Shown: positions 28,107 to 36,754 of the stretch, piece by piece
Layout: each line of letters begins with the position of its first letter
Numbering within the stretch: the stretch's first letter is position 1
Source of the DNA: Bradyrhizobium sp. CER78
Lineage (GTDB): Bacteria; Pseudomonadota; Alphaproteobacteria; Rhizobiales; Xanthobacteraceae
Length of the DNA stretch: 64,000 bases
NCBI RefSeq assembly: GCF_029846235.1
Contig: NZ_JARVWP010000004.1
Coordinates: 124,001-188,000 of the forward strand
Reading direction: 5' to 3'
Made by a program: the position numbers and the translations under genes
The notes under the pieces: model-generated
What the model was told of the DNA's origin: nothing
What the model saw: the letters and a program-made list of their open reading frames with translations, nothing else
The model's database searches: none

Positions 28107-29468
28107 TTAGGCGGCAGTCTTCTCGGCGTCTTCATCCTTGAACAGCTCGTCCTTGGTGACCTTCTTCTCGGTCACATTGGCGAGCTCCAAGACGAAGTCG
28201 ACGACCTTGTCCTCGTAGATCGGAGCGCGGAGCTGGGCCAGCGCCTGGGCGTTGCTGCGGTAGTAATCCCAGACTTCCTTCTCGCGGCCGGGCATCTGGC
28301 GCGCGCGCTCGATCACGGCGCGCGAGACCTCGTCGTCAGTCACGGTGATCTTGTTCTTCTCGCCGATCTCCGACAGCACGAGGCCGAGGCGGACGCGGCG
28401 GTCGGCGATCTTCTGGTACTCTTCCTTGGCCGCATCCTCGGTGGTGTTCTCGTCGGCGAAGGTCTTGCCGGTCGAGTCCATCTCGGCCTTGATCGAGTTC
28501 CACATCAGGTTGAACTCTTCGGCGACAAGCGACGGCGGCGCCTCGAATTTGTGGCTCTCGTCGAGCCGGTCGAGCAGCGCGCGCTTGACCTTCTGGCGGG
28601 TCGCGCCGGCGAATTCGGCGGTCAGGCGCTCGCGCGCGGCTTGCTTCAGCTTGTCGAGCGACTCAAGGCCGAGCGTCTTGGCGAACTCGTCGTCGATCGT
28701 GGCCTCACCGGGCGCCTCGATCAGCGTCGCGGTGGTCTCGAACTCGGCCGGCTGGCCGGCAAGCTTGTCGTTGAGGTAGTTCTTCGGGAACGAGACCTTC
28801 AGCGTGCGAGTCTCGCCCGAGCCGATGCCGATCAGCTGCTCCTCGAAGCCCGGGATGAACTGGCCGGCGCCGATCACGACCTGGATGCCCTCGCCGGTGC
28901 CGCCCTCGAAGGCTTCACCATTGATGGTGCCCTTGAAGCTGATGGTGACGCGGTCGCCCTTCTCCGCCTTGGTGCCCTCGGCCTTGGCGTTGTACGGGCG
29001 GCTGCCCTCGGCGATCCGCTTGATGGCGTCGTCGACGTCCGCGTCGGAAACTTCCACCACCGGCTTCTCGACCGAGAACGACTTGAAATCGGCGAGCTGG
29101 ATCGGCGGCACGACCTCGATCGCGACCGTGTAGGTCAGGTCGGTCTTGCCCGACAGCAATTCATCGACCTGGTCCTTCTCGGTCGGCATCGTGATCTTCG
29201 GCTCGCCGGCAAGGCGGAAGCCACGATCTTCGAACAGCTGCCGGTTGGTGTCGCTGATGGTCTGGTCGATGGTCTCGGCCATGACCGAGCGGCCGTAGAT
29301 CTTCTTCAGGTGCGCCACCGGCACCTTGCCGGGACGGAAGCCGTTGAGACGGACCTTGTCCTTGAGGTCGACCAGCTTGGCGTCCGCCTTGGCATCGAGA
29401 TCGGATGCCGGAACGCTGATTTTGAATTCGTGCTTCAGTCCCTCGTTGAGGGTCTCGGTGACCTGCAT
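28107..29468 (-). CDS. tig: Trigger factor
   Basis: 453-residue ribosome-bound chaperone with prolyl isomerase activity. The N-terminal ribosome-binding domain contains [16 protein letters not shown] (the GFRxGKxP signature). An FKBP-like domain follows around [20 protein letters not shown] and [11 protein letters not shown], then a long helical C-terminal substrate-binding domain. The tail is acidic and lysine-rich ([15 protein letters not shown]). First gene of the tig-clpP-clpX-lon order; tRNA-Leu precedes it on the same strand. Confidence 0.98.
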   Translation of the reverse strand: MQVTETLNEGLKHEFKISVPASDLDAKADAKLVDLKDKVRLNGFRPGKVPVAHLKKIYGRSVMAETIDQTISDTNRQLFEDRGFRLAGEPKITMPTEKDQVDELLSGKTDLTYTVAIEVVPPIQLADFKSFSVEKPVVEVSDADVDDAIKRIAEGSRPYNAKAEGTKAEKGDRVTISFKGTINGEAFEGGTGEGIQVVIGAGQFIPGFEEQLIGIGSGETRTLKVSFPKNYLNDKLAGQPAEFETTATLIEAPGEATIDDEFAKTLGLESLDKLKQAARERLTAEFAGATRQKVKRALLDRLDESHKFEAPPSLVAEEFNLMWNSIKAEMDSTGKTFADENTTEDAAKEEYQKIADRRVRLGLVLSEIGEKNKITVTDDEVSRAVIERARQMPGREKEVWDYYRSNAQALAQLRAPIYEDKVVDFVLELANVTEKKVTKDELFKDEDAEKTAA

Positions 29469-29634
29469 GGTATCAATCTTCTTCCGCTTTTGCCGCGGCC
29501 CGAGCGGCCGTGGCAGTGTTCAATCTGTGCGACGCTTGAGCCTTGCGGCCTGACGTCTGTGGGTTCGGCGAACCCTCGTCCCCTGCGGGGCCCAAGGTTC
29601 TCCAAGAATTCGTCATGCAAACGCTGTAAGCGCT

Positions 29635-29719
29635 TGGTGCGGGCGGAGGGACTCGAACCCCCACGACTCTCGTCACTGGAACCTAAATCCAGCGCGTCTA
29701 CCAGTTCCGCCACGCCCGC
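29635..29719 (-). tRNA. tRNA-Leu (TAG)
   Basis: Minus strand, 85 nt with a long variable arm: begins GCGGGCGTGGCGGAACTGG, anticodon loop TTTAGGT giving TAG, T arm GGTTCGAGTCC, acceptor CGCCCGC, discriminator A and encoded CCA. Class II structure fits leucine. Confidence 0.96.
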
Positions 29720-29763
29720 GCGAAAAGCATCCAGTCCGGCCGCGATGCCGCGGGCGGCCGGGC

Positions 29764-29793
29764 TTATAACATGCGCCCACCGGTTCGCAGCAA
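29764..29793 (-). promoter_or_regulatory. Possible tRNA-Leu promoter
   Basis: Minus strand: TTGCTG (29788-29793), 18-base spacer, TTATAA (29764-29769), 44 bp before the tRNA. Reasonable housekeeping match. Confidence 0.5.
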
Positions 29794-29854
29794 AAAAATG
29801 GCCGCTGGAGAACCCGCCCTGCGACCGATCGCGACTGGACAGGTACGCTTGAAA

Positions 29855-31189
29855 ATGGTCCGCATCGGCCGGATGGCAAGCCCCGCAGCAAGTCCCGAAT
29901 TTTGGCTCAGCCGGCGCGACCTGATGGCCGCCCTCGGCGCCGCGGCGCTTTGCCCCGCTTGGCCGGCTACGGTCTCGGCGCAGGGCCGGACGGCGGTCGT
30001 GCTCCAGGCCAGAATCGATCGCATCGTGCTTCGCCCTGACGGGCCGGACACGCCCGTCTGGTCGCTGGGCAGCGGCGACCTCCGCTTCAGGCGCGGCGAG
30101 GTCCTCGACGTGACGTTTGGCAACGAGCTGCCGATCGCCGCCGCGCTCGATTGGCGCGGGCTCGATGGCAACCCGGCCGCGGAGCCGTTGGCCTCCCGGG
30201 CACAGCTTGCCGCCGGGGCCAAGGATACTTTCCAGCTCCCGCTCCGGCATGCTGGTACCTTCCTGTGCGAGCCGCTGCTCGGCGCCGGCGGCACGGCGCC
30301 GGCCCGCCCGCGGCCGCTGATCGTCACCGGCACCTCACCGGTCGCGGTCGATCGCGACGAGGTCCTGCTGATCGAGGAGTGGCGCCTGCGGCCGGACGGA
30401 ACCGCGATTCCACCCGGAACCGAATCGAAAGATTCGACGCCAATTCATACAATTAACGCCAAGACCTCATACGAAGTCTCGGCTCCAGCCAATGCCCGGC
30501 TCAGACTCCGCTTCATCAATGGCAGCCAGCGCAGTGTGCTGGCGGTCAAGCTGGAGAACCTCGACGTCAGGGTGATGGCGATCGACGGGCAGCCGGCCGA
30601 ACCGTTCCCGGCCCGCAACGGTGCGCTGGTGCTGGCGCCCGGGAGCCGAACCGATGTCTTCGTCGATGCGGCCGGTCCGGCCGGAACCAGCTTCCCGATC
30701 CTGCTGCACGACGGCAAGCAGGCTCGCCCGGTCGGCAAGCTCATCGTCTCGAACGAACCGCCGATCCGCCCCGCGCCGTTCCCGCCCGCGCCGCCGCTCC
30801 CGGGCAACGACATGCCGGCTCAGCTCGATCTCAGGAGCGCAGCCAGATTCGAGCTGGCGCTCGGCACGCCGACCGAGTGGTTCCGCCCGGCGGACTTCAA
30901 GCCATCGGCCGCGCCCGCCTTTCAGGCCAAGACCGGCCGGCCGGTCGTGCTGACCCTGACCAATGGCGGCGCGATCGCCAGCGTCTTTCATCTGCACGGC
31001 CATCACTTCCGTCTGCTCGACCGGCTGGATGACGGCTGGAAGCCGTTCTGGCTCGACACGCTCGCGGTCGAACCGGGCCAGACCCAGCGCATAGCCTTCC
31101 TCGCCGAATATCCCGGCCGCTATTTGATCGAACAGGTCGCGACCGATTGGGCCGCGCCGCGGCTCGTCCGATGGTACAGTGTCCAATAA
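29855..31189 (+). CDS. Multicopper-oxidase-fold protein lacking most copper ligands (SufI/FtsP-like)
   Basis: About 444 residues, exported by Tat: WLSRRDLMAALGAAALCPAW with cleavage near VSAQG. Three cupredoxin domains can be followed. Active multicopper oxidases have four His-rich motifs. Here the first (HWHG) reads ALDWRGLDG, the second (HCH or HSH) reads GTFLCEPLL, and the last (HCHxxxH) reads YLIEQVATDWAAPR, all without histidines; only the third, VFHLHGHHFRLLD, is kept. The protein therefore probably cannot form the type 1 and trinuclear copper sites, as in SufI/FtsP, which is structural. Start chosen among several ATGs (29771, 29855, 29873). It is followed 42 bp later by a mandelate-racemase homologue. 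Confidence 0.82.
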   Translation: MVRIGRMASPAASPEFWLSRRDLMAALGAAALCPAWPATVSAQGRTAVVLQARIDRIVLRPDGPDTPVWSLGSGDLRFRRGEVLDVTFGNELPIAAALDWRGLDGNPAAEPLASRAQLAAGAKDTFQLPLRHAGTFLCEPLLGAGGTAPARPRPLIVTGTSPVAVDRDEVLLIEEWRLRPDGTAIPPGTESKDSTPIHTINAKTSYEVSAPANARLRLRFINGSQRSVLAVKLENLDVRVMAIDGQPAEPFPARNGALVLAPGSRTDVFVDAAGPAGTSFPILLHDGKQARPVGKLIVSNEPPIRPAPFPPAPPLPGNDMPAQLDLRSAARFELALGTPTEWFRPADFKPSAAPAFQAKTGRPVVLTLTNGGAIASVFHLHGHHFRLLDRLDDGWKPFWLDTLAVEPGQTQRIAFLAEYPGRYLIEQVATDWAAPRLVRWYSVQ

Positions 31190-31231
31190 CAAGAACAGGA
31201 AGCACTCCGGGAAGCGCGTGGGGAAACATCC

Positions 31232-32317
31232 ATGAGCCAGACAGTTGCAGCGATCTGCGGAGTTAAGGCGCGAGGCGTCGTGGTGCCGCTCAAGCGCCCG
31301 GTGACGACCGCCTTCGGCGTGATCGATTCCGGTCCGCTGGTCCTGATCGATGTCGAGACCGATCAAGGCGTTACCGGCCGCACCTACATCTTCGCTTACA
31401 GCAAGCTCACACTTCACCCGCTTTGTTATCTGATCGAGGAGATCGGTCGCGAACTCGCCGGCAGGCCGGTCGCGCCGTTCGACCTGATGAAGGCGATGGA
31501 TGCCAAGTTCCGGCTGCTCGGCTGGCAGGGCTTGGTCGGCATGGCCGTGTCCGGTCTCGACATGGCCTATTGGGATGTGCTCGGCCAGCTCGCCGGTCGG
31601 CCGCTGGTCGAGCTGCTCGGCGGATCGGCGAAGCCGATCAGGGCCTATGACAGCTACGGCGCGGTCGATCCCGTTACCGATGAACGTGCACTGCGCCGAT
31701 CGCTCGACCAGGGCTTCAAGGGCATCAAGATCAAGGGCGGCGACGGTGATGCCGCCAATGACGAGCGCGTCGTGAAGGGCGTGCGCGCCCTGCTCGGCCC
31801 CGACGTCGCGCTGATGCTCGATTTCAACCAGTCGCTCGATCCGGCGGAGGCCACCCGCCGCATCGCCCGGCTGGCACCCTACGATTTGCACTGGATCGAG
31901 GAGCCGGTGCCGCAGGAGAGCCTGTCCGGCCACGCCAAGGTCCGCGAGACCTCGCCGACGCCGATCCAGGCCGGCGAGAACTGGTGGTTTCCGCGCGGCT
32001 TCGCCGAGGCGATCGCGGCCGGCGCGTCCGACTTCATCATGCCCGACGTGATGAAGGTCGGCGGCGTCACCGGCTGGATGCAGGTCGCAGGGCAAGCTGA
32101 TGCTGCGTCGATCCCGATGTCGAGCCATCTGTTCGCGGAAGTCAGCGCGCACCTGCTCGCGGTGACGCCGACCGCGCACTGGCTCGAATTCCTCGACTTC
32201 GCCGGCGCGATCCTGGCAAGGCCCGCCGAGATCGTCGACGGCGCGGTGACCGCGCGTGGTCCCGGCCTCGGCATCCAGTGGAACGAGCCGGCGGTGGCGA
32301 AGTATCTGGTCAGCTAG
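31232..32317 (+). CDS. Mandelate-racemase-type enolase superfamily enzyme
   Basis: 361 residues, near the length of Pseudomonas putida mandelate racemase, and very similar to it as I remember that sequence. Catalytic positions: the KxK pair in GIKIKGG, metal Asp and Glu in MLDFNQSLD, HWIEEPVPQE and QAGENWW, the catalytic His in IPMSSHLFAEVSAHLL and the Glu in HWLEFLD. The phrase LLAVTPTAHWLE is nearly identical in the Pseudomonas enzyme. Mandelate racemase interconverts the R and S enantiomers through a Mg-bound enolate; here the substrate is mandelate or a related 2-hydroxy acid. No mandelate dehydrogenase or benzoylformate decarboxylase gene is nearby. Confidence 0.88.
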   Translation: MSQTVAAICGVKARGVVVPLKRPVTTAFGVIDSGPLVLIDVETDQGVTGRTYIFAYSKLTLHPLCYLIEEIGRELAGRPVAPFDLMKAMDAKFRLLGWQGLVGMAVSGLDMAYWDVLGQLAGRPLVELLGGSAKPIRAYDSYGAVDPVTDERALRRSLDQGFKGIKIKGGDGDAANDERVVKGVRALLGPDVALMLDFNQSLDPAEATRRIARLAPYDLHWIEEPVPQESLSGHAKVRETSPTPIQAGENWWFPRGFAEAIAAGASDFIMPDVMKVGGVTGWMQVAGQADAASIPMSSHLFAEVSAHLLAVTPTAHWLEFLDFAGAILARPAEIVDGAVTARGPGLGIQWNEPAVAKYLVS

Positions 32318-32351
32318 CGTCTGGCTGCAATCGAGGAGGAGCCTAGAGGTC

Positions 32352-33284
32352 GTGCCAGTTTCCCTTCACGTCTCGACCGCTCTATCGAGCGCCTCTCGCT
32401 TGTTTCCGGCGCTTGTCCTCGCCTGCCTGATGGGCGCGTGCTTCACCGGACCGGCGTTCGGCAAGGACCGCGAGGACGACAGCAGCGCCTCCAACGCGAC
32501 ACCGAATATCTATCTCGATTTGCGAACCAGCTACGCCACCGTGCCGGCTGGCGCCTTGCCGGTCGGTTTCAGCAGCCCGGCGCTGCTTACCGCGCTACAG
32601 TCGCTCGCGCTTGCCGGCGGCGGCACCCTGCCGACCAACGTTTCGCTGCCATCCCGGCAATCCCTCGCCGTCGATCTTCCGTTGACGGTGGACGTCACCG
32701 ATACCGTCTCGCTCTATGCCGGCGTTTCAGGCACGACCACCTACGGACCCGCGCAGGGCTGGTCGCAGTTCGATGTCACCAGCTGGAACGTTGGGTTTCA
32801 GGCAGATCTCTACAGTCAGAATGGTGGTTCGATCCCGACCATCACCTGGCAATCGACAATCACCCAGGCAATCCCGAACGGGCCGACCGGAACCACGACC
32901 TTCAACAACATCCTCGAGTTCGACTACGCCTTCGACGCGGACGCCACGCGGGGAATGCTGGCGGGGTTCCAGGACACCCGCGTCGAGGTGGCGACCGCGC
33001 TCGCCCGAATCCATCCAAATATCATCGGCTATGTCGGCGGCTATTACCAATGGCCGAGCAACTGGAAATTCACAGGCCGCGTCGGCGTGCAACATTTTGG
33101 CGGCGCTCAGCTGCTGAACTTCGCGCAAATTCAGTCCTTCACCCAGCCTATTCTCCGGCTCGATCTCGACCGGATGGATGACAACGACAATCGCCAGTTC
33201 GGAGTCACAGCTCAGATCATCTGGATGCCGAAGCCGTCCTATCAGCTGACACTGAGAACGCCGCTCTATTTCGTGCGCAATTGA
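32352..33284 (+). CDS. Secreted, probably outer-membrane beta-barrel protein, unknown function
   Basis: About 310 residues from a GTG at 32352 with AGAGGT just upstream. The N-terminus SRLFPALVLACLMGACFTGPAFGKD is a signal peptide; a lipobox is not convincing. The mature part alternates polar and hydrophobic residues in strand-like runs (TVSLYAGVSGTTTYGP, NNILEFDYAFDADATRGML, GYVGGYYQWPSNWKFTGRVG) and ends in an aromatic pattern LTLRTPLYFVRN. This suggests an outer-membrane barrel of about 10-12 strands. It starts 35 bp after the racemase gene, so it may be cotranscribed and serve as a channel, but that is inference. Confidence 0.6.
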   Translation: MPVSLHVSTALSSASRLFPALVLACLMGACFTGPAFGKDREDDSSASNATPNIYLDLRTSYATVPAGALPVGFSSPALLTALQSLALAGGGTLPTNVSLPSRQSLAVDLPLTVDVTDTVSLYAGVSGTTTYGPAQGWSQFDVTSWNVGFQADLYSQNGGSIPTITWQSTITQAIPNGPTGTTTFNNILEFDYAFDADATRGMLAGFQDTRVEVATALARIHPNIIGYVGGYYQWPSNWKFTGRVGVQHFGGAQLLNFAQIQSFTQPILRLDLDRMDDNDNRQFGVTAQIIWMPKPSYQLTLRTPLYFVRN

Positions 33285-33407
33285 CCGAGCCGTTCCAGCC
33301 GGCAGGCAGGGTGTGATCAGCGCGGCTTCTCGCACAGCAAGAGTATCGGCTGGGCAGAGCTGCGTCGGGCTGTTTCGGTCCTTTTCTCTCCGCTTTGATT
33401 CCTGCGG

Positions 33408-34124
33408 CTACCAGACCTCGCCGAACGGACGCAGTTCGACGAGGAACGACCAGGTCGAGCGATCCTGATGGGCAACCCGGAACATTTCTTCGGCGATCGC
33501 GGCGGGCTTGGCGAAGAAGTCGTCCGGTTTGTCGGGCGCCAGCAGCGGACGCGTGCGCGGCGTGTCGATCGAGGCGTCGATCAGGATGTAGGCGACATGA
33601 ATACCCCGAGGCCCGAACTCACGTGCCATTGATTCCGCCAGGATGCGTTGCGCCGCCTTGGTTGAGGAGAAGAAGCCCCAATTGGTCTTGCCCCGGATGG
33701 CCGACGTGTTGCCGGTCACCAGGATCGCGCCCTCACCCGCTTCCAGCATCGCCGGAATCGTCTCGCGAGCGAGATGAAGCAGCGCCGTGGTGTTGACCCG
33801 GAAGTTCCTTTCAAGATCGTTCGGGTCCATCTCAAGGATACTGCCCCGGGTCGCACGCAGGGCGTTGTGGACCACGATCTTGGGTGCGCCCATCTCCGCC
33901 TTGATGCGCGTGACGGTCTTGATCAGGGCGTCGAGATCGCCGACGTCGCATTGATAGGCGCGAGCATCCCTGTACTTGCGAGCCAGGGCGTCGAGGTTAT
34001 CGGCATTGCGGGCGAGCATTGCGACCCGATAGCCGCTCTCGCTGAAGCGCTTGGCGATCTCGGCGCCCGTGCCATGCTCAGGCCCTACGCCGGTGACGAT
34101 GCAAACTGGCTTGCTCATGCTCAT
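33408..34124 (-). CDS. Short-chain dehydrogenase/reductase with Phe in place of the catalytic Tyr
   Basis: 238 residues with the Rossmann nucleotide site CIVTGVGPEHGTGAEIAKRF, an unusual glycine motif, and RVAMLARNADNLDAL. The NNAG position reads VVHNALRAT. The active-site Ser is in VTGNTSAIRG, but the YxxxK motif reads GFFSSTKAAQRILAESMA, so the Tyr is Phe while the Lys is kept. I recall a branch of SDRs with this change and a downstream GIHVAYILIDASID, which matches here. Catalysis may be altered or lost. It starts 4 bp after the stop of the GST gene, forming a two-gene operon. Confidence 0.85.
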   Translation of the reverse strand: MSMSKPVCIVTGVGPEHGTGAEIAKRFSESGYRVAMLARNADNLDALARKYRDARAYQCDVGDLDALIKTVTRIKAEMGAPKIVVHNALRATRGSILEMDPNDLERNFRVNTTALLHLARETIPAMLEAGEGAILVTGNTSAIRGKTNWGFFSSTKAAQRILAESMAREFGPRGIHVAYILIDASIDTPRTRPLLAPDKPDDFFAKPAAIAEEMFRVAHQDRSTWSFLVELRPFGEVW

Positions 34125-34128
34125 CTCC

Positions 34129-34761
34129 TTAGAACTGGAAGGTCGGACGCGCCGACACCTTGGCGAACCAGTTAGCGACGGCGGGATAGCGCGTGGCGAT
34201 GTCCATCTCCAACACCCTGGTCAAACGTATGGCGAAGAAGCCGGTGATGTCGGCGATGGTAAACTCAGGACCGGCGACGAATTCGCTTCTGGCGATGTGT
34301 GGCTCGACGCGACCCAGCAGGATCTCCATCAGCTCCTTGCCGCGGATCACCATTGCAGGCAGCTGCGGCAGATCGGTGCGTGTGCCCGGCACGACCTTGC
34401 CCGCGAACATCGGCACATGGTTGCGCACCGCGTGAACCATCGGGACCAGGCCATCAAGTTCGAAGCGGCGCAGCCACATGTCGATGACGGCGCGCTCGAC
34501 GGCCGTGCGGCCAAATAGCGCGGGCTCCGGATGCAGTTCCTCCAGGTACCGGCAGATCGAGACGGACTCCGCAATCACGGTGCCATCTTCCAGTTCAAGA
34601 AACGGCACGCAGTGGAACGGGTTCATCGCGGTGAACGCTGCGGCGAACTGATCGTCGTCGCGCACGTTCAATTGTTCGGTCGGGATATCGAGCCCCTTTT
34701 CGGCCAAGAAGACGCGAACGCGCTGGGCGCTGGCTGCCGGCCCGAACCCGTAGAGCTTCAT
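34129..34761 (-). CDS. Glutathione S-transferase-like protein
   Basis: 210 residues. The N-terminal thioredoxin-like domain contains MKLYGFGPAASAQRVRVFLA, the cis-proline HCVPFLELEDG and the glutathione gamma-Glu site VIAESVSICRYLEEL. The helical C-terminal domain includes EFTIADITGFFAIRLTRVLE with the N-capping motif. It is the first gene of a leftward pair with an SDR. The substrate is unknown; neighbours (OYE, SDR, TetR) suggest electrophile or xenobiotic detoxification. Confidence 0.9.
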   Translation of the reverse strand: MKLYGFGPAASAQRVRVFLAEKGLDIPTEQLNVRDDDQFAAAFTAMNPFHCVPFLELEDGTVIAESVSICRYLEELHPEPALFGRTAVERAVIDMWLRRFELDGLVPMVHAVRNHVPMFAGKVVPGTRTDLPQLPAMVIRGKELMEILLGRVEPHIARSEFVAGPEFTIADITGFFAIRLTRVLEMDIATRYPAVANWFAKVSARPTFQF

Positions 34762-34776
34762 CGTCGCTCTCCCTCG

Positions 34777-34884
34777 TCACCGACGATGAAGCGCGCGCTC
34801 ATGCGCTGACCTTTCGCGTTCCTCGACCAGCGCGATGGCGTAGTCGTCGAACGAGATCCAGCTCTGGCCCCGTTCATCCCTGAT
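34777..34884 (-). pseudogene. C-terminal remnant of an NAD(P)-binding (NmrA-like) oxidoreductase gene
   Basis: On the minus strand a short frame reads IRDERGQSWISFDDYAIALV then EERERSAHERALHRR and stop. This matches the end of small NmrA/YwnB-like NAD(P)-binding proteins, which typically finish with a similar ISYEDYAVALVDEIE..H.R pattern. An in-frame stop lies just upstream and no 5' part of such a gene exists; the OYE gene occupies that place. A decayed fragment left by rearrangement is the simplest reading. Low to moderate confidence. Confidence 0.4.
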
Positions 34885-34957
34885 GCTCCAACGCCGCTAT
34901 CATTTGGGCGAAACTGGTACGTGTCACCGCGTCCATCGCTCTCGTGCCTTTCCCGGC

Positions 34958-36070
34958 TCAGGCACTGAATGCGCCGACCTCATCGAGGCTCGGATAGTCG
35001 GTGTAGCCGCGCTCGGCGCCGCCGTAGAACGTCGATCGGTCTGGCGCGTTGAGCGGCGCGCCAAGCGCGAGACGCCTCGGCAGATCGGGATTGGCGATGA
35101 AGGCGCGCCCGAACGCGACGAGGTCTGCCGTGCCGGTAGCGAGCGCCTGCTCGGCGGTCTCCGCGGTGAAGCCTCCCGACACAATGAACGCGCCGGGAAA
35201 CAACGGGCGCAACAGCGTGGCGACGGATTGCGGCGCCGCGTCGTCGGTCTGATCAACCAGACCGGCGCGCACCCGAGCCTCGATCAGATGCAGGAAGCCG
35301 ATCTGACGTGCGGCCAGTTGCTTGATGACGTGCGTGTACAGAGACATCGGGTCACTGTCCGCGACATCGCCGACGCTGCTGAACGGCGACAGCCGAACGC
35401 CGATGCGATCGGCCGGCCACACGTCCGAGACGGCATCGAGGACTTCAAACAGCAGACGGGCGCGGTTCTCGATCGAGCCGCCATAGCGGTCGGTGCGGTG
35501 ATTGGTCTTGTCCTCCAGAAATTGCTGAAGCAGATAGCCGTTGGCGGCATGAATCTCGATGCCGTCGAACCCGGCCCGCTTGGCGTTCTCCGCGGCCTTG
35601 CGGTAGTCGGCGACAATCTGCACGATTTCGCTCAGCTCGAGCGCGCGGGGCGTCTCATAGGGCGCGCGCTGAAAATCGCTCTTGAAAGCATTGCCTGCCG
35701 GCCGGATCGCAGACGGCGCGACAGGAACGGCTCCGTCCTTTTGAAACGAGGAGTGCGAAATCCTTCCCACGTGCCACAGCTGCAGGAAGATCACTCCGCC
35801 TCGCTCCTTGACTGCGTCGACGACGGTGCGCCAACCCGCGACCTGGTCCTCCGTGTAGATTCCCGGCGTCTGCGGATAGCCCTGCCCTTGCTGGGAAATC
35901 TGGGTCGCTTCGGCGATGATCAGCCCGCCTTCGGTCGCGCGCTGACCATAATAGGTCGCGGCGAGCGGCGACGGCACGCCGTTGGCTGATCGCATCCTGG
36001 TCAACGGCGGCATCACAACACGGTGCGCGAGCCGAAAGGCTCCAAGCTGGAACGAAGTTGAAAGCTTCAT
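34958..36070 (-). CDS. Old Yellow Enzyme family alkene reductase (NemA-like)
   Basis: 370-residue FMN-dependent ene-reductase that reduces activated C=C bonds and nitroesters with NAD(P)H. Visible: VVMPPLTRMRSANGVP (FMN site), EATQISQQGQGYPQTPGIY, FLQLWHVGRISH, GFDGIEIHAANGYLLQQFL with the His/Asn pair that binds substrate, DRYGGSIENRARLLFEV, and the C-terminal LVAFGRAFIANPDLPRRL. All expected motifs are present. A TetR operator copy lies 12-30 bp upstream of the start and the tetR gene is next, so the enzyme is probably inducible by electrophiles as NemA is by NemR. Confidence 0.95.
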   Translation of the reverse strand: MKLSTSFQLGAFRLAHRVVMPPLTRMRSANGVPSPLAATYYGQRATEGGLIIAEATQISQQGQGYPQTPGIYTEDQVAGWRTVVDAVKERGGVIFLQLWHVGRISHSSFQKDGAVPVAPSAIRPAGNAFKSDFQRAPYETPRALELSEIVQIVADYRKAAENAKRAGFDGIEIHAANGYLLQQFLEDKTNHRTDRYGGSIENRARLLFEVLDAVSDVWPADRIGVRLSPFSSVGDVADSDPMSLYTHVIKQLAARQIGFLHLIEARVRAGLVDQTDDAAPQSVATLLRPLFPGAFIVSGGFTAETAEQALATGTADLVAFGRAFIANPDLPRRLALGAPLNAPDRSTFYGGAERGYTDYPSLDEVGAFSA

Positions 36071-36081
36071 TTTCTCTCTCC

Positions 36082-36100
36082 AATATGACCGGTCATCTTA
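36082..36100. promoter_or_regulatory. TetR operator copy 1, upstream of the OYE gene
   Basis: AATATGACCGGTCATCTTA, with perfect 12-bp core ATGACCGGTCAT (36085-36096). An almost identical site precedes the tetR gene at 36755. Only 11 bp separate it from the OYE start codon, a position suited to repression. Confidence 0.75.
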
Positions 36101-36154
36101 GTCGTAAGCCAAGTTGATGCCAGTGGCTCTTTGGTACCTTTGGCTCTCGACGGC

Positions 36155-36733
36155 TCAGGCGAAGATGCTTGCGAATACCACGCGTTCGAACTGATCGAAC
36201 GGCGACTTGTCCTGCTCGACCTTGGACCTGAGCACGGCCCCCTCCCAGGCATTGACCAGGAATGTCGCAATGGTGGCGGCAGGCAGACGCGGCTGCACGC
36301 GGCCGGCTTTCTCGGCCTCGCGCACGCAGGATTCGATCGCGCGGCTCCAGGCGGCGAAGATCTCGGCGAGACGATCGCGGACCTCCTTGCTCTGCACAGA
36401 GAGCTCTGCACTGAAGTTCCCGATCATGCATCCAGTTTGGAAGTTCTGACGGATGGCAAGGTCCGACAAGCCACGAAAAAAGCGACGAAGCCGCTCCACA
36501 GGGTCGACACTTGTGTCGCTCAGCTGTGCGCGCCGAGCGGCGCCGTTCTGCCAGTACCGCTCCAGCGCCTCCAGCGCCAAAGCTTCCTTGCTCTCGAAGT
36601 GATTATAGAACGATCCCTTCGGCACCCCGGCGGCATCCGTGATGTCCTGAACACCGGTGCCGTTGAAGCCATGCCGATGCAGGGTCTGCAACCCGGCCTC
36701 GATCAATTGTTCCCGAACGCTCGGCCTTGCCAT
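36155..36733 (-). CDS. TetR/AcrR-family regulator of the OYE gene
   Basis: 192 residues from the ATG at 36733 (MARPSVREQLIEAG), with GGAG 8 bases upstream. The N-terminal helix-turn-helix reads LHRHGFNGTGVQDITDAAGV then PKGSFYNHFESKEALALEAL, a strong TetR signature. The C-terminal ligand domain has a Cys in FQTGCMIGNFSAELS, as in NemR-like regulators whose cysteine senses electrophiles. Matching operators precede both this gene and the OYE gene, supporting autoregulation plus control of OYE. Confidence 0.93.
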   Translation of the reverse strand: MARPSVREQLIEAGLQTLHRHGFNGTGVQDITDAAGVPKGSFYNHFESKEALALEALERYWQNGAARRAQLSDTSVDPVERLRRFFRGLSDLAIRQNFQTGCMIGNFSAELSVQSKEVRDRLAEIFAAWSRAIESCVREAEKAGRVQPRLPAATIATFLVNAWEGAVLRSKVEQDKSPFDQFERVVFASIFA

Positions 36734-36754
36734 GCTCTGATCTCCTGAACGTAC

